From: an uncultured Muribaculaceae bacterium
GTDB taxonomy: Bacteria; Bacteroidota; Bacteroidia; Bacteroidales; Muribaculaceae
Length of the DNA stretch: 64,000 nucleotides
Assembly: GCA_910583675.1 (NCBI GenBank)
Contig: CAJTYH010000008.1
Span: 1 to 64,000 of the forward strand
Reading direction: 5' to 3'
The first letter of the stretch is position 1. The number at the start of each line of letters is the position of its first letter. Shown here piece by piece: positions 15,458-23,003 of this stretch. The translations under genes were made by a program, and so were the position numbers. The notes under the pieces are model-generated. The model did no database searches. It saw only the letters and a list, made by a program, of their open reading frames with translations, and was not told the DNA's origin.

Positions 15458-18334
15458 ATGCAAAGAATACGATTACTGACATTGACCCTGTTGTCTCTGC
15501 TGGCGTTTCTCTGTTTTTCGTCGGCGGCGCAGGTTGCCGACGCGCTTCTTGGTGCCCGCAAGCCCACGCGTGCCGAGTTGCGGCTGCATCGCAACATAGA
15601 GAACCGCATGAGTTTCGCCGTGGTTCGACAGGATTCGGTAGCGGAAGATACCATTGTCAACACCCCCTATAGTCGCTGTGGCAATCTGTCTGCGGCGCGT
15701 CAAGTGCTTTTCCCGGAACTGTATTTCGTAAATGCGGGCTTGTTGCGCAACGGTGACATATGGCTTAGTCGCAACAACATGGAGCTGATGGGACGGCTTG
15801 TGCAGAGGTATGGTTTTACCCCGGCGTATTATCCTGCCGACACCGTTGTCCCTGCCTATTTGCCGATGTTGTCGCATATGGTGCGCGACTGGTATGCGGC
15901 ATCCGGGGATCGCGAATGCCTACGTGCGATGCTGCCATTGGTGGAAAAGGAATACGATTACCTTATGCGTAATTTTTCGTCGCAGGACGGCCTTAATTTG
16001 CGTATGGCAGAAGGCGGATCCCCCTCCTCGGTGGCACCGGTGGACTATAATTCCGTAATGTATGGATTGGAACGGAATATGGCTTTTTTCATGCGTGAGC
16101 TTGCCGCGCAGGGAGACAAGCTCTGGGATCGCCGTGCTGCGGATCGCCAGAGGCGCATGCGTGCGCTGATGGTGGATCCCGTAACGAAGCGATACCACGA
16201 CTACGATTATGCGTCGGCCGGTAGGGGAAGCGCTCCTGCCGGTGAAGCCGGCTGGGTAGCCCTTTGGAGCGAGTTGGCGGACAAAGGGGAGAGCGCCGCT
16301 CAGGCGATACAACCATTGGATTCGCTGTCGACAATGCATCTGTTCTTTGCGTTGCGCGGGTTGGAGAAGGGGCGGTTCAAGTCGCGTGCCGACTCGTTGG
16401 CATCCGAGATAGTCTGGGAGGTCGCTGGTTTTGAGATTCCATATAATGCAAGTCCGGTAGGAATGGAGGGAGCTTTGTTTCAGACGGCATACCGGCAGTT
16501 GTACGGGGCAGATGCGGCAGTTGCTACACCGCGTATAGTGAATCTCGTACAGGTCATCCGCGCTTCCGCCCCTGCTGAAGAGGCGTCGGTCAATGCATCT
16601 CTTCCATCTGACAGCGCCCTCAGATACTGTGCCGTGCGTCAGATGGATCTTATGAAGCAATATGGGTTGAAGGGCACTGTGTTGGTGAGGTTCGATGCGC
16701 TTGTGGATACAGCATATCAAAGAATGCTCAAGGAACAGCTTCCCGAAGGAAACGAGATTGGGGCGTGGTGGGAAATAACCAAGCCTCATGCGGAGGCAGC
16801 CGGTTTGAAATGGCATAGCAAATCGCCTACGGATCCGCGTGCTTGTCTGATACTTTCGGCCGGTTACAAACCTAAGGAACGTGAAAGGCTTGTGGACGAG
16901 TATATGAAACGGTTCCGTGATATTTTCGGGGCATATCCCCGTGTAGTGGGTGCTCCTCTGGTCGATGCCCATACGTTGGAATATATGCGCAAGAAATATC
17001 GTGTGGAGGCAGTGGCCGTGAGCCGCGACCGCGATGCCGGAGAAGAGGCACCGGCTTCGTTTTCCGGCGGGTATTATCAGGGGGCATGGTATCCTTCGCG
17101 GAACAATGCATTCATGCCGGCGCAAACTTCCGGTAACGCCCTGGATGTGGTCTCCTTCCGTTTTCCGTCGGTCGATCCGCTTGCTTTCGGGCGTAACACG
17201 GCAGACGGCACATCCTCTCCCACCGTGACGTTCGAACCCACTTCTCCCGACGGTGGAGCGGATATCTCATGGTGGCGGCGCACGCTTCAGACTATGCTTT
17301 ACAGTCCTGCATTGGGTGAGGTGAGGATGCTTCTGGGGCAGGAAAGCGCGTGCTCATGGGAAGATATGGCACGTGCCTTTGAGCGTCAGCTTCCCACGAT
17401 CGCCCGGCTCGCATATAAGGGGGACATACGTGTGGAGACGCTTCCGGAAAGCGCCCGCATATTCAGGATGCAGAATTCCGTCACGCCGTCATCCGCCCTC
17501 GCCGCCGTGGAGAAACGTTCGACTGCCGACGGCCCCGGTGCCGGAATAATGTGGTTCACTTCCCGTTGCTATCGCATGGCGTTGAGATGGGGAGAAGGAA
17601 AACTATACATGCAGGATCTCCGGCTGTTTGACGAGGCGGTGGAAGAACCATGGCTTCGTGAGCCGTGCACGTCGCGCAGCGCTGCATATGCCACCCTGCC
17701 TGTGATGGACGGGGAGAACTGGAACGACATCGGCATCCGTGCCGGCATCCGGTTCTGTGTAGACGATCCGGTAGGAGGTACACGACCAATGCGATTCGGC
17801 AGCCCCAGGATGGCGGCGGCTCAGGGAAGCTTGACCATGATAGTCCCGGTAGAGGAGGAGAGTGCCGGCTATTCCTTTACCTCGCCTTCTTCCGGTGGGA
17901 GCCGTCGCCTCAAGCTGAAAGGATCCAAAGCCGAGGTGTGCAGCCTTGACGACATACCTGTGGAGCGGGGTACTGATTTCGAGCCTGAAAGCAATTCACT
18001 TGAAATGGTCATAACGTTTACAGACGCCACGGTCGACTTCACGCTCAGGCCGGTACCCGGTGCAATGGCCGAAGTTCCCCGCTGGCATGCCACTTTGGAG
18101 CATGCCCCGGGCGCTTCGGTACCATTCTCAGGTCTGGCTTCAACTTACGATCCATCCATGCCCCCTTCGTTTGCCATGGTGGATGCCGTGAAGGACGGCA
18201 ATTCCTACCGTCTCACCGTGGAGAACGGATCGGTATATGACACGTCCACCTCACCCCGCACAGCATCAGGCGCTATCCGTGCCCTCACTTTCGTTCCTGA
18301 TGTCACCTCCCTTACATTCCGCCTCGGCAAATAG
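15458..18334 (+). CDS. Exported trehalase-like (alpha/alpha)6 protein with DUF3863-like domain
   Basis: The 958-residue product has a signal peptide (MQRIRLLTLTLLSLLAFLCF, then SSAAQ). The first half resembles the GH37 trehalase toroid: 'ELYFVNAGLLRNGDIWLSRN' aligns by eye with the trehalase region around its WD motif, and 'YGFTPAYYPADTVVPAYLPM' with the PN-rich loop, followed by the 'GDRECLRAMLPLVEKEYDYL' helix. The usual trehalase acid/base residues are not evident. The second half ('AGYKPKERERLVDEYMKRF', 'FGAYPRVVGAPLVDAHTLEY', 'GGYYQGAWYPSRNNAFMPAQ') matches my memory of the Bacteroidetes DUF3863 family, which looks like a sugar-acting TIM-like domain; a beta-sandwich ends the protein. 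It probably acts on a glycan in the periplasm or at the surface. The open frame upstream to 15065 is not part of the gene. Confidence 0.72.
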   Translation: MQRIRLLTLTLLSLLAFLCFSSAAQVADALLGARKPTRAELRLHRNIENRMSFAVVRQDSVAEDTIVNTPYSRCGNLSAARQVLFPELYFVNAGLLRNGDIWLSRNNMELMGRLVQRYGFTPAYYPADTVVPAYLPMLSHMVRDWYAASGDRECLRAMLPLVEKEYDYLMRNFSSQDGLNLRMAEGGSPSSVAPVDYNSVMYGLERNMAFFMRELAAQGDKLWDRRAADRQRRMRALMVDPVTKRYHDYDYASAGRGSAPAGEAGWVALWSELADKGESAAQAIQPLDSLSTMHLFFALRGLEKGRFKSRADSLASEIVWEVAGFEIPYNASPVGMEGALFQTAYRQLYGADAAVATPRIVNLVQVIRASAPAEEASVNASLPSDSALRYCAVRQMDLMKQYGLKGTVLVRFDALVDTAYQRMLKEQLPEGNEIGAWWEITKPHAEAAGLKWHSKSPTDPRACLILSAGYKPKERERLVDEYMKRFRDIFGAYPRVVGAPLVDAHTLEYMRKKYRVEAVAVSRDRDAGEEAPASFSGGYYQGAWYPSRNNAFMPAQTSGNALDVVSFRFPSVDPLAFGRNTADGTSSPTVTFEPTSPDGGADISWWRRTLQTMLYSPALGEVRMLLGQESACSWEDMARAFERQLPTIARLAYKGDIRVETLPESARIFRMQNSVTPSSALAAVEKRSTADGPGAGIMWFTSRCYRMALRWGEGKLYMQDLRLFDEAVEEPWLREPCTSRSAAYATLPVMDGENWNDIGIRAGIRFCVDDPVGGTRPMRFGSPRMAAAQGSLTMIVPVEEESAGYSFTSPSSGGSRRLKLKGSKAEVCSLDDIPVERGTDFEPESNSLEMVITFTDATVDFTLRPVPGAMAEVPRWHATLEHAPGASVPFSGLASTYDPSMPPSFAMVDAVKDGNSYRLTVENGSVYDTSTSPRTASGAIRALTFVPDVTSLTFRLGK

Positions 18335-18416
18335 CCTCCCCTCCCTTGCCACGCGTGGCATGCTCATGCGTGCCATGTCTCAAATCTTCCTTTTTCGGCT
18401 CACAGGGCTTTTTTGT

Positions 18417-18447
18417 TTTGCAAATACGGAAAAAAGCTGTAACTTTG
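18417..18447 (+). promoter_or_regulatory. Promoter of the SRP RNA gene
   Basis: TTTG at 18417-18420, a spacer of exactly 19 bases and TAACTTTG at 18440-18447 are a perfect Bacteroidetes promoter. The predicted transcription start (about 18453) coincides with the first base of the closing stem of the RNA. Confidence 0.85.
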
Positions 18448-18452
18448 CATTC

Positions 18453-18549
18453 GGGTAAGTCCTACACGGCATGCTCCCCCTGAACTCCGCCAGGTCTTGA
18501 TCGAAGCAACGGTAGGGGGTCGTAGCGGCGCGATGTAGTCAGCTTACCC
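18453..18549 (+). ncRNA. ffs: Signal recognition particle RNA (4.5S type)
   Basis: About 97 bases. The ends GGGTAAG and CTTACCC pair to close the hairpin, and the apical domain contains CCAGGTC, the GAAGCAAC asymmetric-loop segment and GGTAGGGGG, the conserved binding site for the Ffh M domain. The 4.5S RNA and Ffh together target nascent membrane proteins to FtsY. A T7 run directly after CTTACCC ends the transcript. The promoter places the start at the closing stem, so both ends are well defined. Confidence 0.9.
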
Positions 18550-18556
18550 TTTTTTT
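18550..18556 (+). terminator. T-run ending the SRP RNA
   Basis: The 3' half of the SRP RNA closing stem (CTTACCC) is followed directly by seven T residues, so the RNA's own long hairpin serves as the terminator stem. Confidence 0.75.
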
Positions 18557-18610
18557 ATGTACGTCCGTCATGTGTTTTTCATGGATATATAACGTGTAAG
18601 TCCCACGGGA

Positions 18611-18668
18611 ATTGCATGTGCTACATTTTATTGATGAAAGAGAAAAAGAAGAATTGCGCACATGCAAT
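18611..18668. repeat. 10-base inverted repeat upstream of the sugar transferase gene
   Basis: ATTGCATGTG (18611-18620) and CACATGCAAT (18659-18668) are perfect reverse complements separated by 38 purine-rich bases. It could be an operator for a dimeric regulator or a hairpin in the leader of the glycan genes. No known motif is recognised. Confidence 0.45.
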
Positions 18669-18772
18669 AATTAAAGTTCTTTAACGTTAATATATTGCAG
18701 CCTCCGGAGCATCCCACGATGCAGGGCTTCCGTAGTCCCAGTCCGCCAACTGAAACGCAATTGCTATACCTT

Positions 18773-19354
18773 ATGCAGAAAGTCATTAAGCGTATATTTG
18801 ATGTGATCTTCGCACTGCTGGTCTTAGCGGTGTTGGCGCCCGTGTGGATTGTCCTGGCTATCTGGATCGCGGTTACGTCACCCGGAGGGGTATTTTTCAG
18901 GCAGAAACGCACCGGTTACAAAGGGCGTGAATTCGACATGCTTAAATTCCGCTCCATGTATATAAACCAGGAGGCGGATACGCTCCAGGCCACCGGCAAC
19001 GATCCGAGGATAACCCGAATAGGGCGTTTCCTGAGGCGGTCGTCCCTTGACGAGCTGCCGCAGCTATGGAATGTGGTGATAGGCGACATGTCCGTCATAG
19101 GGCCGAGACCACACATGCTGTCTCATACCGACTATTACGCGCCTCGCATAGACGGATATATGCGCCGTCACGACATGCGCCCCGGTCTTACCGGCTATGC
19201 GCAGGTGAAAGGCTTCAGGGGAGCCACGCCCACGATTAAGGACATGGAAAACCGGGTGCGGGCCGACCTGGAGTATGTTGATCGTTTCTCCCTGTGGTTG
19301 GATGTGAAGATCCTCTTCCTTACGGTATGGAAGATGCTTACCCTGAAGCTCTGA
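18773..19354 (+). CDS. Polyprenyl-phosphate sugar-1-phosphate transferase (WcaJ/PglC-type)
   Basis: From the ATG at 18773 the product is 193 residues. It begins with one reentrant membrane helix ('IKRIFDVIFALLVLAVLAPV') and continues with the monotopic phosphoglycosyl transferase core: 'FFRQKRTGYKGREFDMLKFR', the 'RRSSLDELPQLWNVVIGDMS' segment with the catalytic Asp-Glu pair, 'VIGPRPHML' and 'RHDMRPGLTGYAQVKG'. Such enzymes transfer a sugar phosphate from a UDP-sugar to undecaprenyl phosphate, starting a polysaccharide repeat unit on the inner membrane. In-frame alternatives are ATG 18719, which has GGAG upstream, and TTG 18695. The next gene makes a nucleotide-sugar uronic acid, so the two fit one pathway. 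Confidence 0.9.
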   Translation: MQKVIKRIFDVIFALLVLAVLAPVWIVLAIWIAVTSPGGVFFRQKRTGYKGREFDMLKFRSMYINQEADTLQATGNDPRITRIGRFLRRSSLDELPQLWNVVIGDMSVIGPRPHMLSHTDYYAPRIDGYMRRHDMRPGLTGYAQVKGFRGATPTIKDMENRVRADLEYVDRFSLWLDVKILFLTVWKMLTLKL

Positions 19355-19421
19355 GATATGCGTCATTGCAGCCTGATCGTCGGCTGTTTATTGTTTTTGT
19401 TTATCGCTCAAGACAGATATA

Positions 19422-20795
19422 ATGGATATTAGTATTTTCGGACTTGGTTACGTCGGCTGTGTGGGAGCCGCCTGTTTCGCACATATGGGGCACAATGTGG
19501 TAGGTTGCGACGTCTCTGCCGATAAGGTGGCGCTCATAAATGCCGGTCGCCCTACGATCATAGAGCGTGACATAGAAGAGCTATGCCGCAAGGGACATGA
19601 GGCGGGGCTGTTGCATGCCACCACCGATGCTGCCGAAGCCGTGTCGGGTACTGATATCTCGTTCATTGCCGTGGGCACCCCCTCCACGCCACACGGCCAT
19701 CTCAACCTTGACTACATACATGAGGTGGCACGCCAGATAGGTCTGGCATTGCGTCACAAGGAGAGTTTCCATATCATTGCCATACGCTCCACGGTTCTTC
19801 CGGGCACCAACGAGCGCGTTGGGGAGATCATAGAGGAAACATCCGGCAAGAAACGTAATGTGGACTTCGCGCTCGTGTCCAATCCTGAGTTCCTTCGAGA
19901 AGGCACCTCGGTTCATGACTTCCTGAACCCTCCACTCACGCTTATCGGCACAGATTCGCCACGTGCCGCAGAGGTATTCGCTGAACTTTACAAGCCGTTG
20001 CCCGGCGAATTCATTGCCACTGAGGTACGTGTGGCAGAGATAATGAAATATGTCAACAACACCTTCCATGCACTCAAGATAGTGTTCGGCAATGAAGTGG
20101 GTGTCATATGCAAGGCTCTCGGCATTGATTCGCACAAGGTCATGGACATCTTCTGCCGTGACAGGCAACTCAACATATCTCCCTATTATTTCAAGCCGGG
20201 TTTTGCCTATGGAGGTTCATGCCTTCCCAAGGATTCCAAGGCCTTCCGCACATTGGCGCGGGACAACTATGTGGATACTCCGGTGATAAGTCACATTGCC
20301 GAGAGCAACGAGATTCAGAAGCATCGTGCCTCCGAGCTTATAATGAGCATAGGTAAACGCAAGGTAGCCATACTGGGACTTAGCTTCAAGGCCGGCACTG
20401 ACGATCTACGCTGTTCCCCGATAGTGGAAGTGGTGGAGACGCTTCTCGGCAAAGGTTATGAGATCTCCATTTATGACAAGAACGTGAAAGTAAGCCAGCT
20501 CACAGGCACCAACCGTCAGTTTATCCTTGACAAGATACCCCATCTTCACCATCTTGTAAGTGACGACCTTGACGCTGTGGCTTCGGCGGCGGATGTGCTG
20601 GTAGTGACAAACAAGGAACCGGAGTTCGCCGATATTCCGGCGCGGTACCCCGGCAAGGTTATAGTGGATCTGGTGCGTGCCTGGGACACGATTGACTATG
20701 ACGGCCATTACGAAGGGCTTTCGTGGGCGGCTGTCAATGTGAATCCCGCACAGCAGTTGCCCCTCTCGTCGGACTTCGCGCAGACCGACTTCTAA
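19422..20795 (+). CDS. GDP-mannose 6-dehydrogenase-like nucleotide-sugar dehydrogenase
   Basis: The 457-residue NAD-dependent enzyme has an N-terminal Rossmann fold (ISIFGLGYVGCVGAACFA, residues 3-20), 'VGTPSTPHGHLNLDYIHEVA' (84-103), the dimerisation helix with 'VAEIMKYVNNTFHALKI', and the catalytic Cys267 in GGSCLPKDSKA. The family oxidises a UDP- or GDP-hexose at C6 to the uronic acid in two steps. Details such as the IIERDIEEL loop, STVLPGT and LNISPYYFKPGFAYGGSC point to the AlgD/GDP-mannose branch rather than UDP-glucose, but the substrate is inferred. It follows the sugar transferase by 67 bases and probably provides an acidic sugar for the same polysaccharide. Confidence 0.9.
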   Translation: MDISIFGLGYVGCVGAACFAHMGHNVVGCDVSADKVALINAGRPTIIERDIEELCRKGHEAGLLHATTDAAEAVSGTDISFIAVGTPSTPHGHLNLDYIHEVARQIGLALRHKESFHIIAIRSTVLPGTNERVGEIIEETSGKKRNVDFALVSNPEFLREGTSVHDFLNPPLTLIGTDSPRAAEVFAELYKPLPGEFIATEVRVAEIMKYVNNTFHALKIVFGNEVGVICKALGIDSHKVMDIFCRDRQLNISPYYFKPGFAYGGSCLPKDSKAFRTLARDNYVDTPVISHIAESNEIQKHRASELIMSIGKRKVAILGLSFKAGTDDLRCSPIVEVVETLLGKGYEISIYDKNVKVSQLTGTNRQFILDKIPHLHHLVSDDLDAVASAADVLVVTNKEPEFADIPARYPGKVIVDLVRAWDTIDYDGHYEGLSWAAVNVNPAQQLPLSSDFAQTDF

Positions 20796-20797
20796 AC

Positions 20798-20957
20798 CAA
20801 TTAGTAATTAGCGATTTGGAGGATCGGAGCCATCAGAGATATCAGAGGAATCAGAGCCATCACCACAAGCGCCTTTCTTAACTTCTCAATTTCTCAATTT
20901 CTCATTCCTAAAACCCTTGTATTCTTGCTTTGCTTCTCCTGCTCTTACTTCTTGCTT
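20798..20957 (-). repeat. Modular intergenic repeat, copy R4
   Basis: Read on +: CAATTAGTAATTAG, 9-base CATCAGAGA/TATCAGAGG-type units, the linker in reverse (ATCACCACAAGCGCC), 8-base TTTCTCAA units, CATTCCTAAAACC and the end module in reverse (about 20917-20957). It closely matches copies R3 and R7. It lies between two convergent genes, begins 2 bases after the dehydrogenase stop, and its end module contains the stop and the last residues of the terminase gene. Confidence 0.88.
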
Positions 20958-22879
20958 CTATCTTTGTAGAACCTCGCGAGTTCCTCGTCAGGTTCGATTC
21001 CTGAAAACTGCGGGCACTCCTGCCTGATTGCATGCAGGGCTATGGCACGTGTCATCAATATGTCGTCGTGGTGACCCTTGCGTGCGCCGTAACTGCCATT
21101 GGGATGCAATTCGTAGACAGACAGTTCGTGGCATGCCTCCATGTCCTGTTCCTCATATGTGCCGTCGCGCACGGCTCCTATCAGTTCGGTTATTATCATC
21201 TGTTTTGTCGCGCGGTTGGTGTGGAAGCCCGGGCGTGGCATACCGGTATTTTCGGCATTCATCCTGTAATAGAGGTTGGAATAATGCTCGCATAGTTCAT
21301 TTAGTATGTATTGCCCTTGATCCGGGGCTTCGCTTTCGAGTGTGTTGCTCTCGAATACGAGCATACCACGGTTGTAATATGTCGCTATGGCCGCAGCCTT
21401 CCATGTAAGGAGGTCGTGGTCGGTGTGTCCGCGCCATTGTGCCACCACCTTGGGGCGTGCACACTGTTCGAGTACCGCTATCACGCTCCAGTCGGATGCA
21501 AGGCTTCGGCCGCCTACATCCACCGCTACCATATATTTTCTGTCGGCTTTGGGAGGTTCCCACACGCACAGTCGCCCGTTGCTGTCGGGACTGAACCGCA
21601 CCTGGGACAGGGCACGCGAGCCGATTACGGCTCCTCCTGCCGCCGTGATCTCCCCCTTGGCCACAGGTTCGCGGCAACGGCGGCTCATACGCTCCACGGC
21701 CTCGGTGGAGAAGACGTTGCTTCCCGTGTTGGCGAACGCCTCGTGGGGATTTGACGGGTATTCTGCCATCATGGCCTGGTGGTCTGCATACTCGCGTCTC
21801 TTCCGGTGATACCAGCACAGGCTTTCAAGTGTGGCTCCATTCTCCCATAGGGCACGCTCATAGGCATCGAGGCTCTGCCATAGTCGTGCAGCGTCCTTTA
21901 CCGGAGCGGAATATATGTCTATCTCGTGCCAAGGCACGAAGACGGCCATCTTGTCGCTCTTCCCGTTTTCGCTGCGCACCCATTCGGAATGGAAGAAATT
22001 GCCCATCCCGTTTGCCGTGGATTCATATACTATCAGCGTGTCCGGTTCAGTGGCTATGGCACCGCAGATGGCTCTAACGAAGTCTGCCGGCGTGCTCTTC
22101 GGAGTATCCTTCCAGAATGCCACTTCCGACAGGTGTGCCATGGCATAGTCTGCCCCGCGGATGGAGTCTTGCCGCTCTGATGATCCGATTGTGACACGGC
22201 ATCCCCTTCCGGCGATCTCCCTGATCATGTCCTGACCTTCGAAACGCGTCAACTTCGGTTCGCAATCCCCTTCCCATAGTTCGGCAGGGTAGTTGGAAAG
22301 CATCGTGGAGTACATTCCGCGTATGTTTGCGCTTGCCCTGGCCACATGGGCGCATATCAGCGAGTGCCAGTGGCGTGCGCGGGTGCATTGGATCCAGGCC
22401 ATGTACATCTGCACCAGAGTGCTCCCTCCCCATTGGCGTGCCTTAAGCATTATGATCCTTATCGGTTCCCCGTCAAGGCGTTTCTCCTCCATCATGGCCA
22501 ACACGCGCCTTTGCGGACGGTTGAGCCTGAAGGGTATCAGTTTCGAGGAGCGTTTGTCCTTGATCTTCACGCATTTCCAAGCCCAATATTCAAAGTCGTA
22601 GCGGCATCTGAGCCTCACCCATCCGATGCGGCTGTCAAGCTGCTTGTATTCCGCAGACCTGTGCATCTCTGCCGGGATGTACTCGTATCTGTTGAGCGTG
22701 AGTGTCTTGTCCCTTATCCGTTTCCGGCGGTAGCGGTTCTCTCGATGGTTATGCCCGAAAGCCCCGGTTCCCGTCTCCGGGTCATATTCCTCCTCCTTTC
22801 TCCTTATGGCTTCCACCCGCCGGCGGTTCTCCTTGATGATCTTTCGTATGTTGCCGTCTCTTTCCAGTGTGTTCCCCAT
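20945..22879 (-). CDS. terL: Orphan phage terminase large subunit (TerL)
   Basis: The 644-residue protein has a full terminase layout. The ATPase half shows the Walker A variant KARQWGGST (146-154), a Walker B-like YAMAHLSEVAFWKD with Glu252, and the coupling motif ESTANG (286-291) followed by FFHSEW. The nuclease half is RNase H-like, with VDVGG (Asp453), SDWS (Asp463), VFES (Glu510) and HHDD (Asp605/606). Terminases cut and pump phage DNA into proheads. No portal, capsid, small terminase or integrase gene is near: the neighbours are a nucleotide-sugar dehydrogenase and ftsZ. All motifs are intact, so it is not obviously decaying. The last residues (RSKK) and the stop are encoded inside repeat R4. 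Its own -7 box lies upstream. Confidence 0.85.
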   Translation of the reverse strand: MGNTLERDGNIRKIIKENRRRVEAIRRKEEEYDPETGTGAFGHNHRENRYRRKRIRDKTLTLNRYEYIPAEMHRSAEYKQLDSRIGWVRLRCRYDFEYWAWKCVKIKDKRSSKLIPFRLNRPQRRVLAMMEEKRLDGEPIRIIMLKARQWGGSTLVQMYMAWIQCTRARHWHSLICAHVARASANIRGMYSTMLSNYPAELWEGDCEPKLTRFEGQDMIREIAGRGCRVTIGSSERQDSIRGADYAMAHLSEVAFWKDTPKSTPADFVRAICGAIATEPDTLIVYESTANGMGNFFHSEWVRSENGKSDKMAVFVPWHEIDIYSAPVKDAARLWQSLDAYERALWENGATLESLCWYHRKRREYADHQAMMAEYPSNPHEAFANTGSNVFSTEAVERMSRRCREPVAKGEITAAGGAVIGSRALSQVRFSPDSNGRLCVWEPPKADRKYMVAVDVGGRSLASDWSVIAVLEQCARPKVVAQWRGHTDHDLLTWKAAAIATYYNRGMLVFESNTLESEAPDQGQYILNELCEHYSNLYYRMNAENTGMPRPGFHTNRATKQMIITELIGAVRDGTYEEQDMEACHELSVYELHPNGSYGARKGHHDDILMTRAIALHAIRQECPQFSGIEPDEELARFYKDRSKK

Positions 22880-22894
22880 ATCGCTTTTTTATCG

Positions 22895-22902
22895 CAAAAT
22901 TA
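22895..22902 (-). promoter_or_regulatory. -7 element before the terminase gene
   Basis: On the minus strand TAATTTTG fits TAnnTTTG and lies 16 bases before the ATG at 22879, behind the ftsZ terminator. No clear -33 box is present. It suggests the terminase gene can be transcribed on its own rather than by read-through from ftsZ. Confidence 0.42.
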
Positions 22903-22937
22903 CCCGCAATGGCAGCTCTTATCCGCCCTTGCTTTAC

Positions 22938-22979
22938 AAAAAAAGACGTGACATGTCCAATTTTGGCATATCACGTCTT
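22938..22979 (-). terminator. Intrinsic terminator of the dcw operon (after ftsZ)
   Basis: On the minus strand AAGACGTGA pairs with TCACGTCTT, with further pairing (AT, CCAA/TTGG) inside, followed by seven T residues. The stem directly follows ftsZ. Its apical CAAAATTG core is shared with the PFOR terminator at 14784-14823. Confidence 0.85.
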
Positions 22980-23003
22980 CTTATAGGATATTGACAGGTG
23001 TTG

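Larger units (their letters stand above)
18335..18772. other. Intergenic stretch carrying the SRP RNA
   Basis: Between the trehalase-like gene and the sugar transferase gene lie the SRP RNA with its promoter and terminator (18417-18556) and a 10-base inverted repeat (18611-18668). No further gene is seen. A 16-codon open frame at about 18634-18684 is too short to support. Confidence 0.6.

Noticed and set aside
18634..18684. 16-codon frame (MKEKKKNCAHAIIKVL) before the sugar transferase gene
   Set aside because: Too short to separate from chance and it spans one arm of the inverted repeat; no ribosome-binding sequence.
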